A stretch of 64,000 nucleotides of DNA from Phaseolus vulgaris (GCF_000499845.2 NC_023749.2:41689585-41753584); one strand, 5' to 3'; positions 1 to 12,089 are shown, numbered from the stretch's first letter. Numbers and translations: made by a program. Notes: generated by a model from the sequence alone, not told the origin.

Positions 1-158
1 TGATAAAAACAATCGGTTGATTCGCATAAACAACCGATTGATTTTTTGGAATCAATTTAAAACAATTTTGTTTCTTGGCTGATTTGATTGCTTCTTCTGT
101 GATTCTGGATTAATCTTCATTCTTGTCCAGTATTTTCAAAAATCTTTCATTAAACAAT

Positions 159-377
159 TCATCCTCCCTTCTTGTTTAAGTCCTTTAATTCTAACAGCTC
201 CTTCAAGACATTCCTCATTTCAGTGAGATTCTGCTCTTTCAGCCAGATGAAGGTGATAAGCTTTGGGTTGTTGATAGTCTTCCTACTAGATTCATGTAGG
301 AACTTCTCAATCTTTTCATCATCATCTGAAAACCAGTTTTCAAGGCGTCCTGCTCTCTTTATAGCACGAGTATTCAT
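159..377 (-). pseudogene. Fragment like the N-terminus of plant transposon-protein family
   Basis: A 72-codon minus-strand reading frame begins MNTRAIKRAGRLENWFSDDD and includes the motif AWLKEQN-like 'IWLKEQNLTE'. I recall this style from the start of legume 'putative plant transposon protein' ORFs, the same broad family as the gene at 42082. It stops after 72 codons with no continuation. The family call is from memory of style rather than a search. Confidence 0.3.
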
Positions 378-1380
378 CCTTTTTTATGAGGGAGTAGTTG
401 AGTCCATGATTAAAGGATGATTTTTCAGAGATAAGAGAAAATCCAGCAGATGCAAGATGCAACTAGAGGAAAAATAATGGATTGATTATGTAAGAAAAAA
501 TAATTGAACCAGCACATGTATTTAAGCAGAAAAAGTAATCAACATGTATTTCCATTTAGTGGGTTGTTTTCAACAAAGAAAGAATTTGTTGCAGAGAAAA
601 TATGCCATACATTAGCCCCCAAACAGATTAGCCAGTGCACCACATATTAGATTTGACCATTCATAAAAGCTTTTAAGTTTCCAAGAAGTTGTGGAATATA
701 TTCCATTATGACCAAAATAACACCCAATCAGATTGTATTCAAAGTCACAATAAATGTAATTTTGACCCATAACAACTTTAAATGAAAAGCAACAGTTGTA
801 ACAATGCACAAATTTTTAAAACAGCTTTAATACAATGTTGTCAAAGGTAAAACAATCGGTTGTTTCGTGAAAACAAACAGTTGTTTTTCTGTGATAGCAA
901 TTAAGAGTTTTAATAAACCAAGAAACTTTGACCGAGATGAAACAACATAGTGTTGATCACATAAGCCTTTGCATATAGATTTTTCACAACATATTTACTA
1001 AAGAGAAAGAATCAATTAAGATTTTATTTAATCAAGGAGAACCAAAAATATAATTAAGAAGTAAAAATACAAGAGTTCTTAGCTTTTGAGTTTTTTTCTC
1101 TTAAAACAGCCACAATACATGGGTCAAGGATGTCACTTGACTTTCAAGAATTTGTTGTGCAATTAAGAACTGCCCCTATGATTTCATATAAGATAACTTC
1201 TCTTGAAACTTCATCCTTCATACTAGTATGATTCTTTACTTACAAGGGTACCACATATGTTGATTTTCCATTAAAGAACCCTACAAGAAACAAAATCAAG
1301 ATGCAAGATTTGATTCTCTTACAAATGTGGGTCCATGAGCATTAACAAATGAATTAGGATCCTTAGAATTCTCAAGGAAC

Positions 1381-1674
1381 TCATTTCAAAACACCTATAA
1401 GAACAAAAAATTTCCTAACTCTACAGAATCTAACATAGTGGCCCTTTTTCATATAATAAAAGCATGAAACAACCGGTTGTTTCGATTTTTCAATCGATTG
1501 TTTCGACTTTTCAATCGGTTGTTTTTCAAAAATACTTGAAAAAGGCTTTGAAACTACTCTATTCTTACTGTGTGGATTAAAACCCGATCCAACTTTGCCA
1601 AAAACACATTTTTGAGATGCAAGAACAGTCTCAAAGTTTGATTGGCCTTTTGAAAGTTTATCCACAGTTTTCAC
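1381..1674 (-). pseudogene. Copia gag/pol junction remnant with mutated CCHC
   Basis: The residues CFYYMKKGHYVRFC have the spacing of a CX2CX4HX4C knuckle, with the second cysteine replaced by tyrosine. Upstream, the peptide repeats EKSKQ units because the underlying DNA carries three successive CAAYCGRTTG palindromes. This is the second knuckle-like site seen in many legume Copia polyproteins. Downstream pol text is not readable. Confidence 0.55.
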
Positions 1675-1879
1675 AAGATAGTGAACCTTCCTTTGAAGAG
1701 ATTCACAATTTTCACAAAAACTTGAGTCACAATTGCAAGCAGAGTTTTTTCTAAATCAATTCCAGATTTTCAAAATCATTTTTCGAATTATTCAACTCTT
1801 CTTCCAATGCTTTGACTCTATTTTTCAGCCAATTATTCATGCCTTTCAAGCAGTTGTTCAAAAGCGCTAGCCTAATAGC

Positions 1880-2260
1880 TTATTCATGAGTTTCTCTAAA
1901 TTCATCAAGAAGTTGGCTATAATTTTCAAAATTGAATGAGGTGCTGGAACTTACACTGCTTGTGTCAGATTCTCCTTTAGCCATCAAGTAAAGATTTGCC
2001 TCTTCATCTCCATTGGATGATGAGCTTGAGGAAGAAACATCATTGTCTTGCGAAACAATACAGTCTCTTTTATATTTGCTCTTATTTTCAAATTTCTTGC
2101 ATTGTCCTTTCTCCTTGCTTTCATTATTTGGGCAATCAACTTTTATATGGCCCTGTTTACCACATGTTAGCAATAAAATCATTGAGTTTCTTGTTGTTAT
2201 ACTTTTTGGAGGATTGATTCTTGTTGCTTTTTTTCTTCAAGAATTTTTTTTCTTGTTGCT
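1880..2260 (-). pseudogene. Copia gag zinc-knuckle fragment
   Basis: The minus frame contains TCGKQGHIKVDCPN, the C-terminal three-quarters of a CX2CX4HX4C retroviral-type zinc knuckle. The first cysteine is lost. A serine/acid-rich stretch (DNDVSSSSSSSNGDEEANL) follows, as in legume Copia gag proteins. A lysine/asparagine-rich stretch lies upstream. It is a broken remnant. Confidence 0.65.
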
Positions 2261-2271
2261 TTTTTTCTTCT

Positions 2272-3032
2272 AGAAACTCAACCAATTGTTTTTGCAAAAC
2301 AATCGGTTGTTTTTATCAGTAGTGTTAAAAACAAAGCAAAATGATATTTAAAAGAGAGTAGGGTTAGAGAGATCAACACAAAGAGTTTATATTGGTTCAC
2401 TCTTTACCAAGAGTTACATCCAGTCCTCAGAAACCTCTGAGAATTCACTAAGTAATCAAACACCTTGATTACACAACACCCACCAAAGTGGTGATCTTGA
2501 ACCCTTCAAGAACACACACCACCTTTGTCAAAAACACCACAAATCTCAGAACAACCTATGAATCTGCACAACACCAATCTTTATAGAAATACAGTAGTCA
2601 AAAGAGAAAGGAATGAATACACCTGGGTACAATCTTAGATTGAAGTAAAAAGAATACAATACAATCTTATTCAACTCTTAGAAAAAAAATCCACAACTTG
2701 AAGCAATCTTGGAAAAACTTGATTTGAAAGTGTTCTCTTGAATCAATAATAACTAGGAGCATATAACCACTTATTTATACTCCAAACAATTGTTAAAAGC
2801 ATTTAATGAGATGAACCAAAACAGTTTTAAATCAATTAAATCAAATCAAATCAAATCAACTTAATAGAATTCTGTTAAGATTTTCAAAAAATCAATCGAT
2901 TGAGAACACGTAACAATCGGTTGAATTGGCTTGACAATAAGGTCAACCAATTTCAAGCTTTTCCAAATCCTTTTCAAAGTACTCTAAGTGTAAAACAACC
3001 GGTTGATTCGAAATTTCAACAGGTTGATTTTC
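2272..3032 (-). repeat. LTR fragment lodged inside Copia gag
   Basis: This stretch matches 3570-4303 of the neighbouring LTR almost end to end and carries the same palindromic CAAYCGRTTG motifs. It lacks the first 150 bp or so of the LTR and has gag sequence on both sides. It is therefore an internal rearrangement, or the trace of a second insertion that replaced the middle of gag. Confidence 0.65.
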
Positions 3033-3310
3033 TCACATTTCTTTTGCTAAAGTACATTGTGAGACCCTGAAAAACTCATCAGAATTTAGATTAGATGTTA
3101 TGATGTTCTTAGCAATGCAATCAAACATAGCCTTTTTGCTTTCAAACTCAGTTCATTGGGACCAAAGTTTTTCAATAGAAATGTTATCTATTTTAGCTTT
3201 TGGAATTAAAGGTCCATTTTCAAAGGCAACCCAAATTCCTCTATCAATTGATTCTACAAATATCTTCATTCTTACCTTCCAAAATTGGTAATTAAAACCA
3301 CAAAATAGAG
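3033..3310 (-). pseudogene. Copia gag N-terminal fragment
   Basis: Minus-strand translation gives typical Copia gag text: an RMKIFVESIDRGIW-like core followed by ENGPLIPK and, further on, NSDEFFRVSQC-like residues. The frame is broken by stop codons. The gag text ends abruptly near 3033, where an LTR fragment begins. The downstream part of gag reappears only at about 2260. Confidence 0.6.
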
Positions 3311-3404
3311 GTCATCTGTTAATTGAAGCACCCTCCACAAGGGGTATTTTTTAAGCCATGAAAAAAAAATTAGAATCGAAAACTTCAATGATTTTCAAGA
3401 ACAT

Positions 3405-3419
3405 AGCTCCTGATGCCAA
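3405..3419 (-). other. Primer-binding site (initiator-Met tRNA type)
   Basis: On the minus strand this reads TTGGCATCAGGAGC, a degenerate relative of the TGGTATCAGAGC site complementary to plant initiator tRNA-Met. It lies directly inside the LTR end at 3421, which fixes the element's orientation. Confidence 0.6.
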
Positions 3420-3420
3420 T

Positions 3421-4304
3421 TGTTAGAATTGTAGGCCTTAAACAAGAGGAGGGGGTGAATTGTTTATGAAATATTTTCACAAATGTTGAAGGTTAATTTG
3501 AAAGCCAATGAAGAATCAAAGAACTAGAAATCAATTCAGCCAATTTCAAAACCTTTTTAATGTGATTCCAGAAAACCAACCGGTTGTTTTTGCGAAACAA
3601 TCGATTGTTTTTAACAACAGTGTTAAAAACAAAGCAAAATCAGATATAAAAGAGAGTAGGGTTAGAGAGATCAACACAAAGAGTTTATACTGGTTCACTC
3701 TTTACCAAGAGCTACATCCAGTCCTCAGAAACCTCTGAGAATTCACTAAGTAATCAAACACCTTGATTACACAACACCCACCAAAGTGGTGATCTTGAAC
3801 CCTTCAAGAACACACACCACCTTTGTCAAAAACACCACAGATATCATAACAACCTCTTAATGTGCACAACACCAGTCTTTACAAAAATACAGTAGTCAAG
3901 AGAGAAAGGAATGAATACACATGGGTACAATCTCAGATTGAAAGTAAGAAGTATACAATGCAATTATATTCCACTCTTAGAAAAAAAAAATCCAAGGCTT
4001 GAAGCAATCTTGGAAAAACTTGATTGGAAAGTGTTCTCTTGAATCAATAATAACCAAGAGCGTATAACCACTTATTTATCCAAACAGTTGTTAAAAGCAT
4101 TTAATGCAAGAGCCAAAATATTTTTAAATCAAATCAAATTAACATAATTCTGTTAAGATTTTCAAAAATCAATCGATTGAAAACAATCGGTTGAATTGGC
4201 ATGATAGCAAGGTCAACCAATTTCAAGCTTTTTCAAATCCTTTTCAAAATACTCTAAGTGTAAAACTACCGGTTGAATCGAAATTTCAATAGGTTGATTT
4301 TCCA
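3421..4304 (-). repeat. 5' LTR of the left Copia element
   Basis: The segment begins TGTTAGAATTG and can be closed at 4304 with CA. It is adjacent to a PBS-like sequence on its left, so in minus orientation this is the 5' LTR. About 3570-4303 is repeated at 2272-3032 with clear similarity, including a long shared block (3622-3830 against 2330-2540). The right end is inferred from where the similarity stops. Confidence 0.6.
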
Positions 4305-5640
4305 CTTTCTTTAGAAAACATTTTTTTTTTCAAAAGAACTTGAATCAAACAATCTTGGATCATAACTTTGAGTGGATTAACAATTCAAACTACACAAGAC
4401 ACACATAGAAGCAGCAACAAGGTCTTCAAGCAATCCACTTGGATTTGGAGACATCAAATCCTATGTTTAACATGTTTTCCTCTCTAAAATACAAAGCATT
4501 AGTAAAAGGAATGCAATGAATAGTACTGAGCAAAATTATATGCATTATATAAGACTGGTCGACTTTGCCAAAGTTCGAGCTGAATTGGTACGGTAGAATT
4601 ATGTTATATCTCATTTTATATGTTTATTAATTTTAATTAATATATATTTTACTATTAATATTTAATTTTTAATTAATAGAGTGGTGAGAAAGTTGATTGA
4701 GAAGAAGTCACTAGAGCTTAGTGTTTATTAAAACTCGATAAGGTCGTCTAGGTCGAAAGTGAAAAGCGGGATGAAGAAATATTAGATGTTATTGTAAGTT
4801 TACTTGTACTTATGAAATATGTTTGAAAGCTCCATATATTTATGGAACATGCGTCGTCGATGCAATTCAGTTACCATCATGGGTGAAGGAGTGGGGATTC
4901 TCTTATTCCAACTTCGGCAGAAATTGAATGCATCACTCTCGTGTAGGATTGATACGCCTTGTATTCAACTACCTCACGATGAATTGCACTGTGAGCTCGT
5001 GTAAATTCAATAGCTTATGCAAGATTTTGAAAGAATTCGCACAATATTACGAAAAATCTTGTGCAGGATTTTGAAAGAAATTGTGTAGGTTTTTTAAATA
5101 AGGATCAAGAGCAATTTGTAGTAAAAGTAAGTTGAAAATATGAACAAGGTTAACTTACTCATGTATGATGATCTATGCATAAGGACTTATCTGCGATGTA
5201 TTGCACAAGTCATCCAGAATACAACAAGAACTTCTTAAATAATACCGAGGATCTCAAAACTAACAATAAATTCCTAAGAGTAAAAGAAACCTGGACTATG
5301 GGAATATAAGAAAATAGTATAATAAAATAAAATTTTATTTTAGAGAATAGTATAATAAAGGGAAATGTGAATCAATGTGTGTTTCTGGAGCAATAAGAAC
5401 TCCTATATATAGATGGAAAAAAAGGAAACATCCTCCTTTGTGAGCGAAACCTCTTCCTGTAGTCTATTGCAAAGAAGAATGTGAAACCTATCCAGGAGTG
5501 CGAAAGAGATCCAGTTCAAGTGAGAGCACGTCCGAGGATAGCTCCTTCAAGACTGACATTGAGATCCGAAGGCATCTGAAGGAAGCGGGAAATTGAGAAC
5601 CAATCTCAGAGATAGTTGTGGTCAGATGACCCCAAGTTGT
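4305..5640. other. No gene recognised
   Basis: The sequence is AT-rich and unremarkable. Short ORFs near 4426-4614, 4819-5004 and 5488-5676 have no recognisable domains. The region probably consists of old transposon debris. Confidence 0.4.
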
Positions 5641-6715
5641 TTCCCAATGAATCCAATAGTGAAATAAGTAAATCACTAAGCAATAAAAGTTAGCAATAAC
5701 AATAATGATAAAAAGGGGGTTGAGATAGTTATGTAGAAAATATAAAAGAGATTAAAATAGCAAATAAAAAGCGATTGATCCCTAAGTTCTTCGACCAATG
5801 AATTACTCACAAGTTCTCTAAAGATTATTCCTTTCTCTATCCTCAAACAAAACCAGATTGAACATGCGTCAATTTGATTGAACTTGAAACTCATCAATAA
5901 AGCATGCGTCTACTGGTTTAATTAGTACCCACTTTGTTCCATGCGTATAATCCATGTGAATGCTTATCTTCTCTCTTTTGAATCATGCATTCAATAAATT
6001 AATTAGAATAATACGAGCTAACTAAGAAAACAAAGTTTAAGATAAGGAAGACTCTCAATCATGCATTCAAGTACAGTCTCTCACAAAAACCAGTTTCCCG
6101 GTAGATTAGAATATTAAAACAATTGTTATAGAGAATTAAAAAATGAAACTTTTCTTCATCAAAACCTCAAAACTCATTGGGAAATTACACAAGAATCAAC
6201 TAAAAAGGTTTAGCTTTCCATGTGGAGGCAAAACAAACGAATTACAAAGAAGAAAAGAAACTAAGAAAACCCTATGAAGATTCTTCTTTTGTCCTTGAAG
6301 TTTGTGCCTTTTTTATAGGTTTTTCTTCTCCAAGGATCTTGGAAAAATATTTTGGTTTAGATTTTGTTAACAGTTTCTCAATTTCCAACTTTCCAGAATT
6401 CTTGTATTTTGTAGAAGATTGCTTCCAATTTTGTTTCTGAGATATTGTAGATTTTATTTTCTCCTTATTCTCCTTAGAATTTGTTTCCATTTTTTATTCA
6501 AAGAAGTAACTTGGACTTTTGCATATTTGACCCATTTGCAAAGGTAGACACTTCCTTTAGACTAATCTAAAAAACACAAAATTAACACAAAAAATATTTA
6601 AGGCCCAAATAAACCCAATTATATGAATATTAATTAAAATAGTAAAAATATTTATTATTATAGTCCAATAATCTATAATTAAAGCTATTGAATGTGAATA
6701 AATATATGCTCATCA
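5640..6715 (-). repeat. Probable Ty3/Gypsy (Athila-like) LTR fragment
   Basis: The right edge reads AATATATGCTCATCA, so on the minus strand it opens TGATGAGCATATATT, an LTR start style I associate with legume Gypsy elements. Inside are stretches such as the doubled 'atcatgcattca' phrase (about 5985 and 6059). No internal coding region or matching partner LTR was found, so it may be a solo LTR. The left edge is a guess. Confidence 0.35.
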
Positions 6716-7269
6716 GCTATCTTGGGAGATTAGCATTGTCATCAATCAACATTATTGTGTAAAGAAGGAATGTATTCAAAGTTGCATGAAGTGAATTAAT
6801 TGAAATGTCCACATTCAAGCTCATACACAAAAAGGACATGCATAAAAGTTGAAGTTGGTCAATGGCTAAAAACAACCTCTCAACAGATATCTTCTCTCAA
6901 TGCATATATAAATTCGTCATCAAGAAGATGATCAAGAGAGTTGTCAAATTGTTGTTCAGATAAAGATCAAAGTTTCAAGAAGCGGAAGAGAAAGATCCCC
7001 ACACTTAAAGTAGAGATTTTTCCATATCATTGGATCTAGAATAGTCTCATGGAAGTGTGAGTGTGTATCCATCCATATAGGAAAGAATGCTTACTCATTA
7101 TATATATCGAAAGAGCTAACCTCTTTCTAGAGAATAAAGACAATGATATGCACTATGGGAGAGAACTTAAAACATATACTCATCTAAAGACACAATCCTC
7201 CCTAATAGCCATAGCCAACAATTTGTTTATCATTAAAACCCTCAATATTCCTAACTTAGCTAGGAATGG

Positions 7270-7650
7270 TAGTTTAACAAATAATACTTAAGGAAGTAGT
7301 CAGAAGTGGCTAAATACCCAAAGAATACTTTGTTGAGCCAAGAGTGACTTAGTAAAGAATACTCAAAGGAGTAGCTAGGAGTGGTTAGGTGCCTAAAGAA
7401 TACCCAGTTAAGTCAGGGGTGACATGGTAACGAATACTTGGTTAAGTCAAGAGTAGTTTGGGAAATAATACTCTTTGAACCATGAGTGGCTTGGGAAATC
7501 ACAGTCTTTGATGAGATCAACCAAGAGTGGTTGTGAGCAGAAAGAATACTCATTTAAACCAAGAGTGATTTGTGTTAATAATACTCAAGGAATTAGGCAT
7601 GAGTCACACGAGGCTAAAGATTACTCGAGATGTACTTCACAACATTCATA
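7270..7650 (+). repeat. Degenerate tandem repeat, units about 40-65 bp
   Basis: Variants of 'ccaagagtggcttgggaaataatactc' recur at least six times with changing spacing. The constant elements are 'gagtggyt' and 'aagaatactc/taatactc'. ORFs crossing it (7475-7657) are a by-product of the repeat. Such arrays occur in LTR or UTR parts of legume retrotransposons. Confidence 0.6.
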
Positions 7651-7659
7651 TGCCTAGTG

Positions 7660-9241
7660 AAATTCGATATGTTAATTAAGAACTAAACGTAGTCTATTGT
7701 GACATATGAACCACCATAAAATATCATGTGTATTTTCTCTTCACCTTCATCTAATTTACATTGAATATTTTTGTTGCTTATACTAATTTAAGAAGGAGTA
7801 CAATGTTGAAAATAAGTTTCTAAAAAAAATTTTAACTAGCAAAACATTAAGTATTGATGTTGCGTCTATTGTACTTTGTCAGATGTGACTTTCAAAATCA
7901 ACATGAACACACTTTAGATTATTCACCTTGATAAATTACTAAAGTGTTTAAATATATATTTGTCTTAGTTCATCGGACATAATACCTACTAACATTCAGT
8001 CTAAGAAAATCAAAACTAGTGTCGAAGGATTCTTAAACAAATAATACTACTTGTGAAAAGATTTCAAAACAAATTTTAAAACACAATTTAAAATTCCCTA
8101 CTTACATTTTTCCTATTCTCACAATGATTATTGAGAGGCTCAGATAGATCAAGGTAAATAGGATTGTGTGAAATGTCTAAGAGTAAAAACATTCATACTT
8201 TTAGAAGTTTATAAAGGTAAATGCATGAAAAGTTAAGGTAATCTAGGGTTAAAGCCTCAAGGTATTCTTCCATCTAGGATAAAGGTTGGACTGACTTTTC
8301 TGGTAAAGGCAAGCGAATATATCACAGAAAAAAAAAAGTCATCTAGAATGATGTGAAGGGATGCTAATAAAGAAATGATTAAGTACATGCAGTGAAACGT
8401 TTTAACAAATGCATTTGTTCATTCCTAAACACTTAAAGATTGCTATTTTAGTAAAGTGACCAAAAATTACATATGGAAATCATCTACTATGAGATGCCTT
8501 GTTGTTTGTTAGCAACACTCAGACATTTTTCTTCTTCTTGGATCATTTGTGATAAATATATATTTTAATAGAAAATATTATATTAAAATTATAAAAAAAT
8601 CATAATAAAATTCTTTTATATTTTATAGACAAGAAAAAAATGAAGAAAATACCCATCAAGATAAGATTGAAACAATTAGGTTACCAAGAATAATGAAGAA
8701 AATGTAATAATAAAATTTAAACAAACAATTACGGTGAATACAAAATATATTTTATTTCTTTCAAAAAAAGAGTAAAAGATTGGTCTTAATAAATTAAGTT
8801 TTAATTTAAAATCCTTTGTAAATATGTATAGATCATTTTGTTATTTGGTAGTCACATAACCTTATCATGTTGAAAATGTAAAACTATTAATAAAATCAGT
8901 TAATTAGAAAAAAAATTTAAACAAATGTAAAATCGATTATTTAAATTTATTTTATTTTAATTAAACATAAAATTTAATCAAATTAAACAATATTTTACTA
9001 TTCATTTGTGTTGATCTTTTATCACTTATATTTTCCATTTTGTTATTTAATCTATTAAAATGTAAAAAAAAATAATAAATATTAGAAAAGTTATTTATAA
9101 CATTATAAAAAAAATATTTATATTTATTTTTTAAACAAAAAATTTTAAAATAATTAAATATTTGTATTATTTTTAATTAGACAATTTTAAATAACTAAAT
9201 GATTTATTTATTTAAATAAGATTATATAATTTTTTAATACT
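7660..9241. other. AT-rich region without recognisable genes
   Basis: Very AT-rich DNA, especially 8540-9240, with no ORF of note and no recognisable motif. It ends sharply at the GC-richer LTR that starts at 9242. Confidence 0.4.
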
Positions 9242-9667
9242 TGTTCTCGAATGGAGTTGGAACCAAGAGAACAATTCGAGTTATTTCTCGGTGGGTCGGT
9301 ATGCACTTCCTCCCTTCCTCTCAAAACATATTTCTCGCTCTCCCTTCATTACTCTACCTCTCGTCCTTGTGATCTTCAGGCTCGGATGGTACTTGCAAAA
9401 GGTACTCTGACGCTCAAGTGAGAATTTGGTATTCGACATGTGTGAGGTACCCGATTCTTGGAATTTGTGCCTATTTATATGATTATCATGGGTCATTTGT
9501 TATTGGGCCGAATTAGGGAGTTGGGTCATGCTAAGAAGTGCATTACCTAGTGCGTGATCTCTGGTTAGTCTCATTAATCCTGTTTAGGCATAATGGTTTT
9601 GGTGGTGTCGATCGGCTTGGACTGGGTGCCGAGTCATGGTCTCAGCCGTGCGGATCCTATCACTACA
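9242..9667 (-). repeat. 3' LTR of Tat-like Gypsy element A
   Basis: The 426-bp segment starts TGTTCTCGAATGG and ends TATCACTACA, giving TG...CA ends. The minus strand has a TATA box (CATATAAATAGG, about 9473-9484), so the LTR promoter points leftward like the pol genes to the right. A G-rich polypurine tract abuts it at 9668. The partner 5' LTR is missing because the element is truncated on its right. Confidence 0.65.
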
Positions 9668-9680
9668 CTTGCCCCCGAGG
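9668..9680 (-). other. Polypurine tract of element A
   Basis: The minus strand reads CCTCGGGGGCAAG immediately before the TGTAGTG start of the LTR. This is the expected second-strand primer site and confirms that 9242-9667 is the 3' LTR. Confidence 0.65.
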
Positions 9681-9996
9681 CTCGAGGATGTTTAATCCGA
9701 AGAGTCTTTGTCCGAGGCCGTTGTGACGGTTGGGTTTCCCGAGATTGGACATGACGTTGGCGTCGCCGAATGCATGATGTGACGCACAATAATGATGGGG
9801 TTTTTGGGCACCATCCGATGAAAATTGTTGGATCGAGGGAGATCCAACGATTGAGATGAGAGTGACGTTTTGTCTCATGAGCCCTTCAAAGGCTATAGTG
9901 GTCCCCTACAGTTCCAAGTCACTGCTTTACTTGCTCTGACATCCGAAACCTAGTCGTCTTGGCGCATTGCTTACCCTACACTCTGAAAGGTAAGTC

Positions 9997-11445
9997 ATGT
10001 CTTCTTCCTCGTCCTCATCTCCCTCTTCATCTTTGTCTTCCTCTTCTTTTGGCTCTTCCACGACCGAGCCTTTGTCAATAGGGGCAATTCAAACGTTGCC
10101 CCTCGTGGAAGATTTTGTAAGGGTTGATGACTCGGAAGGTGCTGCCGACTGATCAGATCTCGTCGATCAGGATTGACTGGGTAGATCCCGAGGTGACTGA
10201 GTTTATCTTTGTCTATCAAGACTCGTCTTCCATTGACTCCTTCATGGATAGGCACCATTTGTTAAAGTTGGATGCTTCTGATAGCATATTGGTCATCGAT
10301 TATTGTCGTCCGACCGATACCATCTGCATGGATCGGTCATCCTCTAATGATCCATTTTTCTTTGTTTATTCTTGCCTCTTTTGGATCTTTATGTCGCCCT
10401 ACCATTTGATGATTTCACGATGGGTGTCCTTCGGACGCTCAAAGTTGCCCCTTCGCAACTCCACCCAAACACATGGGCTTCTCTTCAAGCCTTTCGGCTC
10501 ATGTGTGACATGCTTCGTCTTTGTCCTACTCCTTCTACCTTTCTACACTATTACACATCGCACCCGTTCGACCCGGTTAGCTGGTTATCCCTTATCAGCC
10601 AACGGGTAATATACTTTTTGCCCCTTTCACATCCTCATACAAAAATTTTAAGGGAAATTTTTTCAATATTTTTATCGAGCCCGAATGTAAGTCTAACTTT
10701 CCTTTGTATTGGACCAAGACCCCTACCCGTTTCAAGCAATGGCCTCGTCCAGTTCCAATGCCGAGGAGAGGGAGGTTTATGACTTGTTTGATAGCCTCCT
10801 AAGGAGGCTTCCTACTCGAAAGATCTTCTCTGTATATAAGTTGTCCCAGAGGTGGACTGATTTTCAGGGTATGCTTGTATTTTTTATCGCTTTAATTCTC
10901 AGTCGGTATACGTTGTTGGCTAACATATTTTCTTTGTTGCAGATATCATGGCAAGAGAAACTCCCAAGACGGTCAACATATTGATTTCCTTTCGCAAGAA
11001 GTTGGCCGGTATGGCAATGGCGAGCCTAGAGACGGTTGTTGCTAGCAACCCGTCCACTCCAAAGGTGATGGAAGAGTGTCGAACGGTTTCCATCAAAAGG
11101 CCATGCCCTTCATCACCCCTAAGGGAAAAAAAAGAAAGAGGAGGGATGTCGCCACCACCACTCGGTCACCAGGTGGCACCTCGAAATGACCCCTTTCACC
11201 CTTCCCCCATTCGGCTTGAGAGCCCCTCACCCGCCAAAGCTCTCGCCATCGTCGTCATGTTGGGCGAAACCTTCAATCACACCGTCTGACAGGCCCACCT
11301 TCTATACGGAGGTACCCCTACCAAGGGTGACTTCAACGTCAACGAAGACATGTATGAAGGTCGACTGGTGACCTTCTCCGAGCTGGACGAGCTTCGGGCA
11401 TCGACGTCGAGGGCTACGCGTGAAGACGAAAATGAAGACCATTAG
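9997..11445 (+). pseudogene. Antisense 'putative gypsy type transposon' gene of element A
   Basis: This gene lies on the strand opposite to the element's pol and belongs to the plant-specific family annotated as 'transposase (putative) gypsy type' (Transposase_28). It starts with a serine-rich stretch at ATG 9997. A one-base frameshift before about 10130 leads to DQISSIRIDWVDPEVTEF, then a further frame change near 10370 to LYVALPFDDFTMGVLRTLKV and QLHPNTWASLQAFRLMCDML. A plausible intron runs from 10869 to about 10943 (GT...TTGCAG). The second exon ends at 11445 with a basic/proline-rich and acidic tail. Several frame changes and one odd stretch (10605-10740) make it a pseudogene. Antisense ORFs in this 3' position are known from Tat-lineage elements; function is unknown. 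Confidence 0.7.
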
Positions 11446-11700
11446 GCTTAATCTTTATTGCTTTTTCTCTCAAGCTGAGGTGTGACCTCTTTTTGTTCCC
11501 TTGGGATCGGGGTGTTACCTCCATCTTTTCTTTATCAATGAATGAATCTGTCATTTTCCTTCTTATTCTTGCTTTAGTATAACAAGTTATAATTAATTTT
11601 AACTTTCAATCAGTCGAAACAACCTTACATAAAATTTGATTGAGTTGCTGCGAGTCGGACAGTATAATCGATAAGGTTAAGCACGACCATTTGCACTAAG

Positions 11701-11954
11701 TCTTTGGGTGTTGGGAGGGAATACCAAACAGATTCTTTAGGTTTTGGGAGGGTATACCGGTTAAGGTTTCATCCTTGACGGACTCGTGTCTTTAGGTGCC
11801 AGGAGGTTATACCGATTAAGGTTTCATCCTTAGCTGACCCGTGTCTTTAGGTGTTGGGAGGGTATAGCAGTTAAGGTTTCATCCTTAGCCGAACCAATTA
11901 TTTAGGTGTTAGGAGGGTATATTGGTTAAGATTTCATCCTTGATCGACCCGTGT
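11701..11954 (+). repeat. 55-bp tandem repeat between pol and the antisense gene
   Basis: Four copies start at 11734, 11789, 11844 and 11899, exactly 55 bp apart. Each has the form 'tctttaggtgttgggagggtatacc' followed by 'ggttaaggtttcatcct'. A shortened copy precedes them at 11701. Tandem repeats in the 3' untranslated part are typical of Tat/Ogre-type Gypsy elements. Confidence 0.8.
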
Positions 11955-12089
11955 TGTGAAAGAAAATTAGATACACAAACTTGTAAACCTCATTAAAACC
12001 TTCCTGGCCGAAAACCCTCCTTAAGGAAAAAATGGTTGGGCGAGGAAAGAGCGCATGTTTTTATTAATATTTAACTATAATAGAACTTG

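Larger units (their letters stand above)
1..4304 (-). mobile_element. Decayed Ty1/Copia LTR retrotransposon, minus strand
   Basis: Reading the minus strand from right to left there is an LTR (3421-4304), a primer-binding site next to it, a gag start near 3310, an intruding LTR fragment, gag zinc-knuckle remnants (2260-1880) and a second CCHC-like remnant (1674-1381). No protease, integrase or reverse transcriptase is readable left of 1381, so the element is truncated or decayed. Copia is chosen because the gag text and the iMet-like PBS match legume Copia elements. The left limit is not defined and could lie outside the window. Confidence 0.7.

Noticed and set aside
24..420. Plus-strand ORF 172-420 as a membrane protein
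   Set aside because: Hydrophobic composition comes from the antisense of the 159-377 minus frame. No independent support.
5676..5897. Minus ORF of 73 codons with hydrophobic end
   Set aside because: No homology recognised and it lies in probable LTR sequence.
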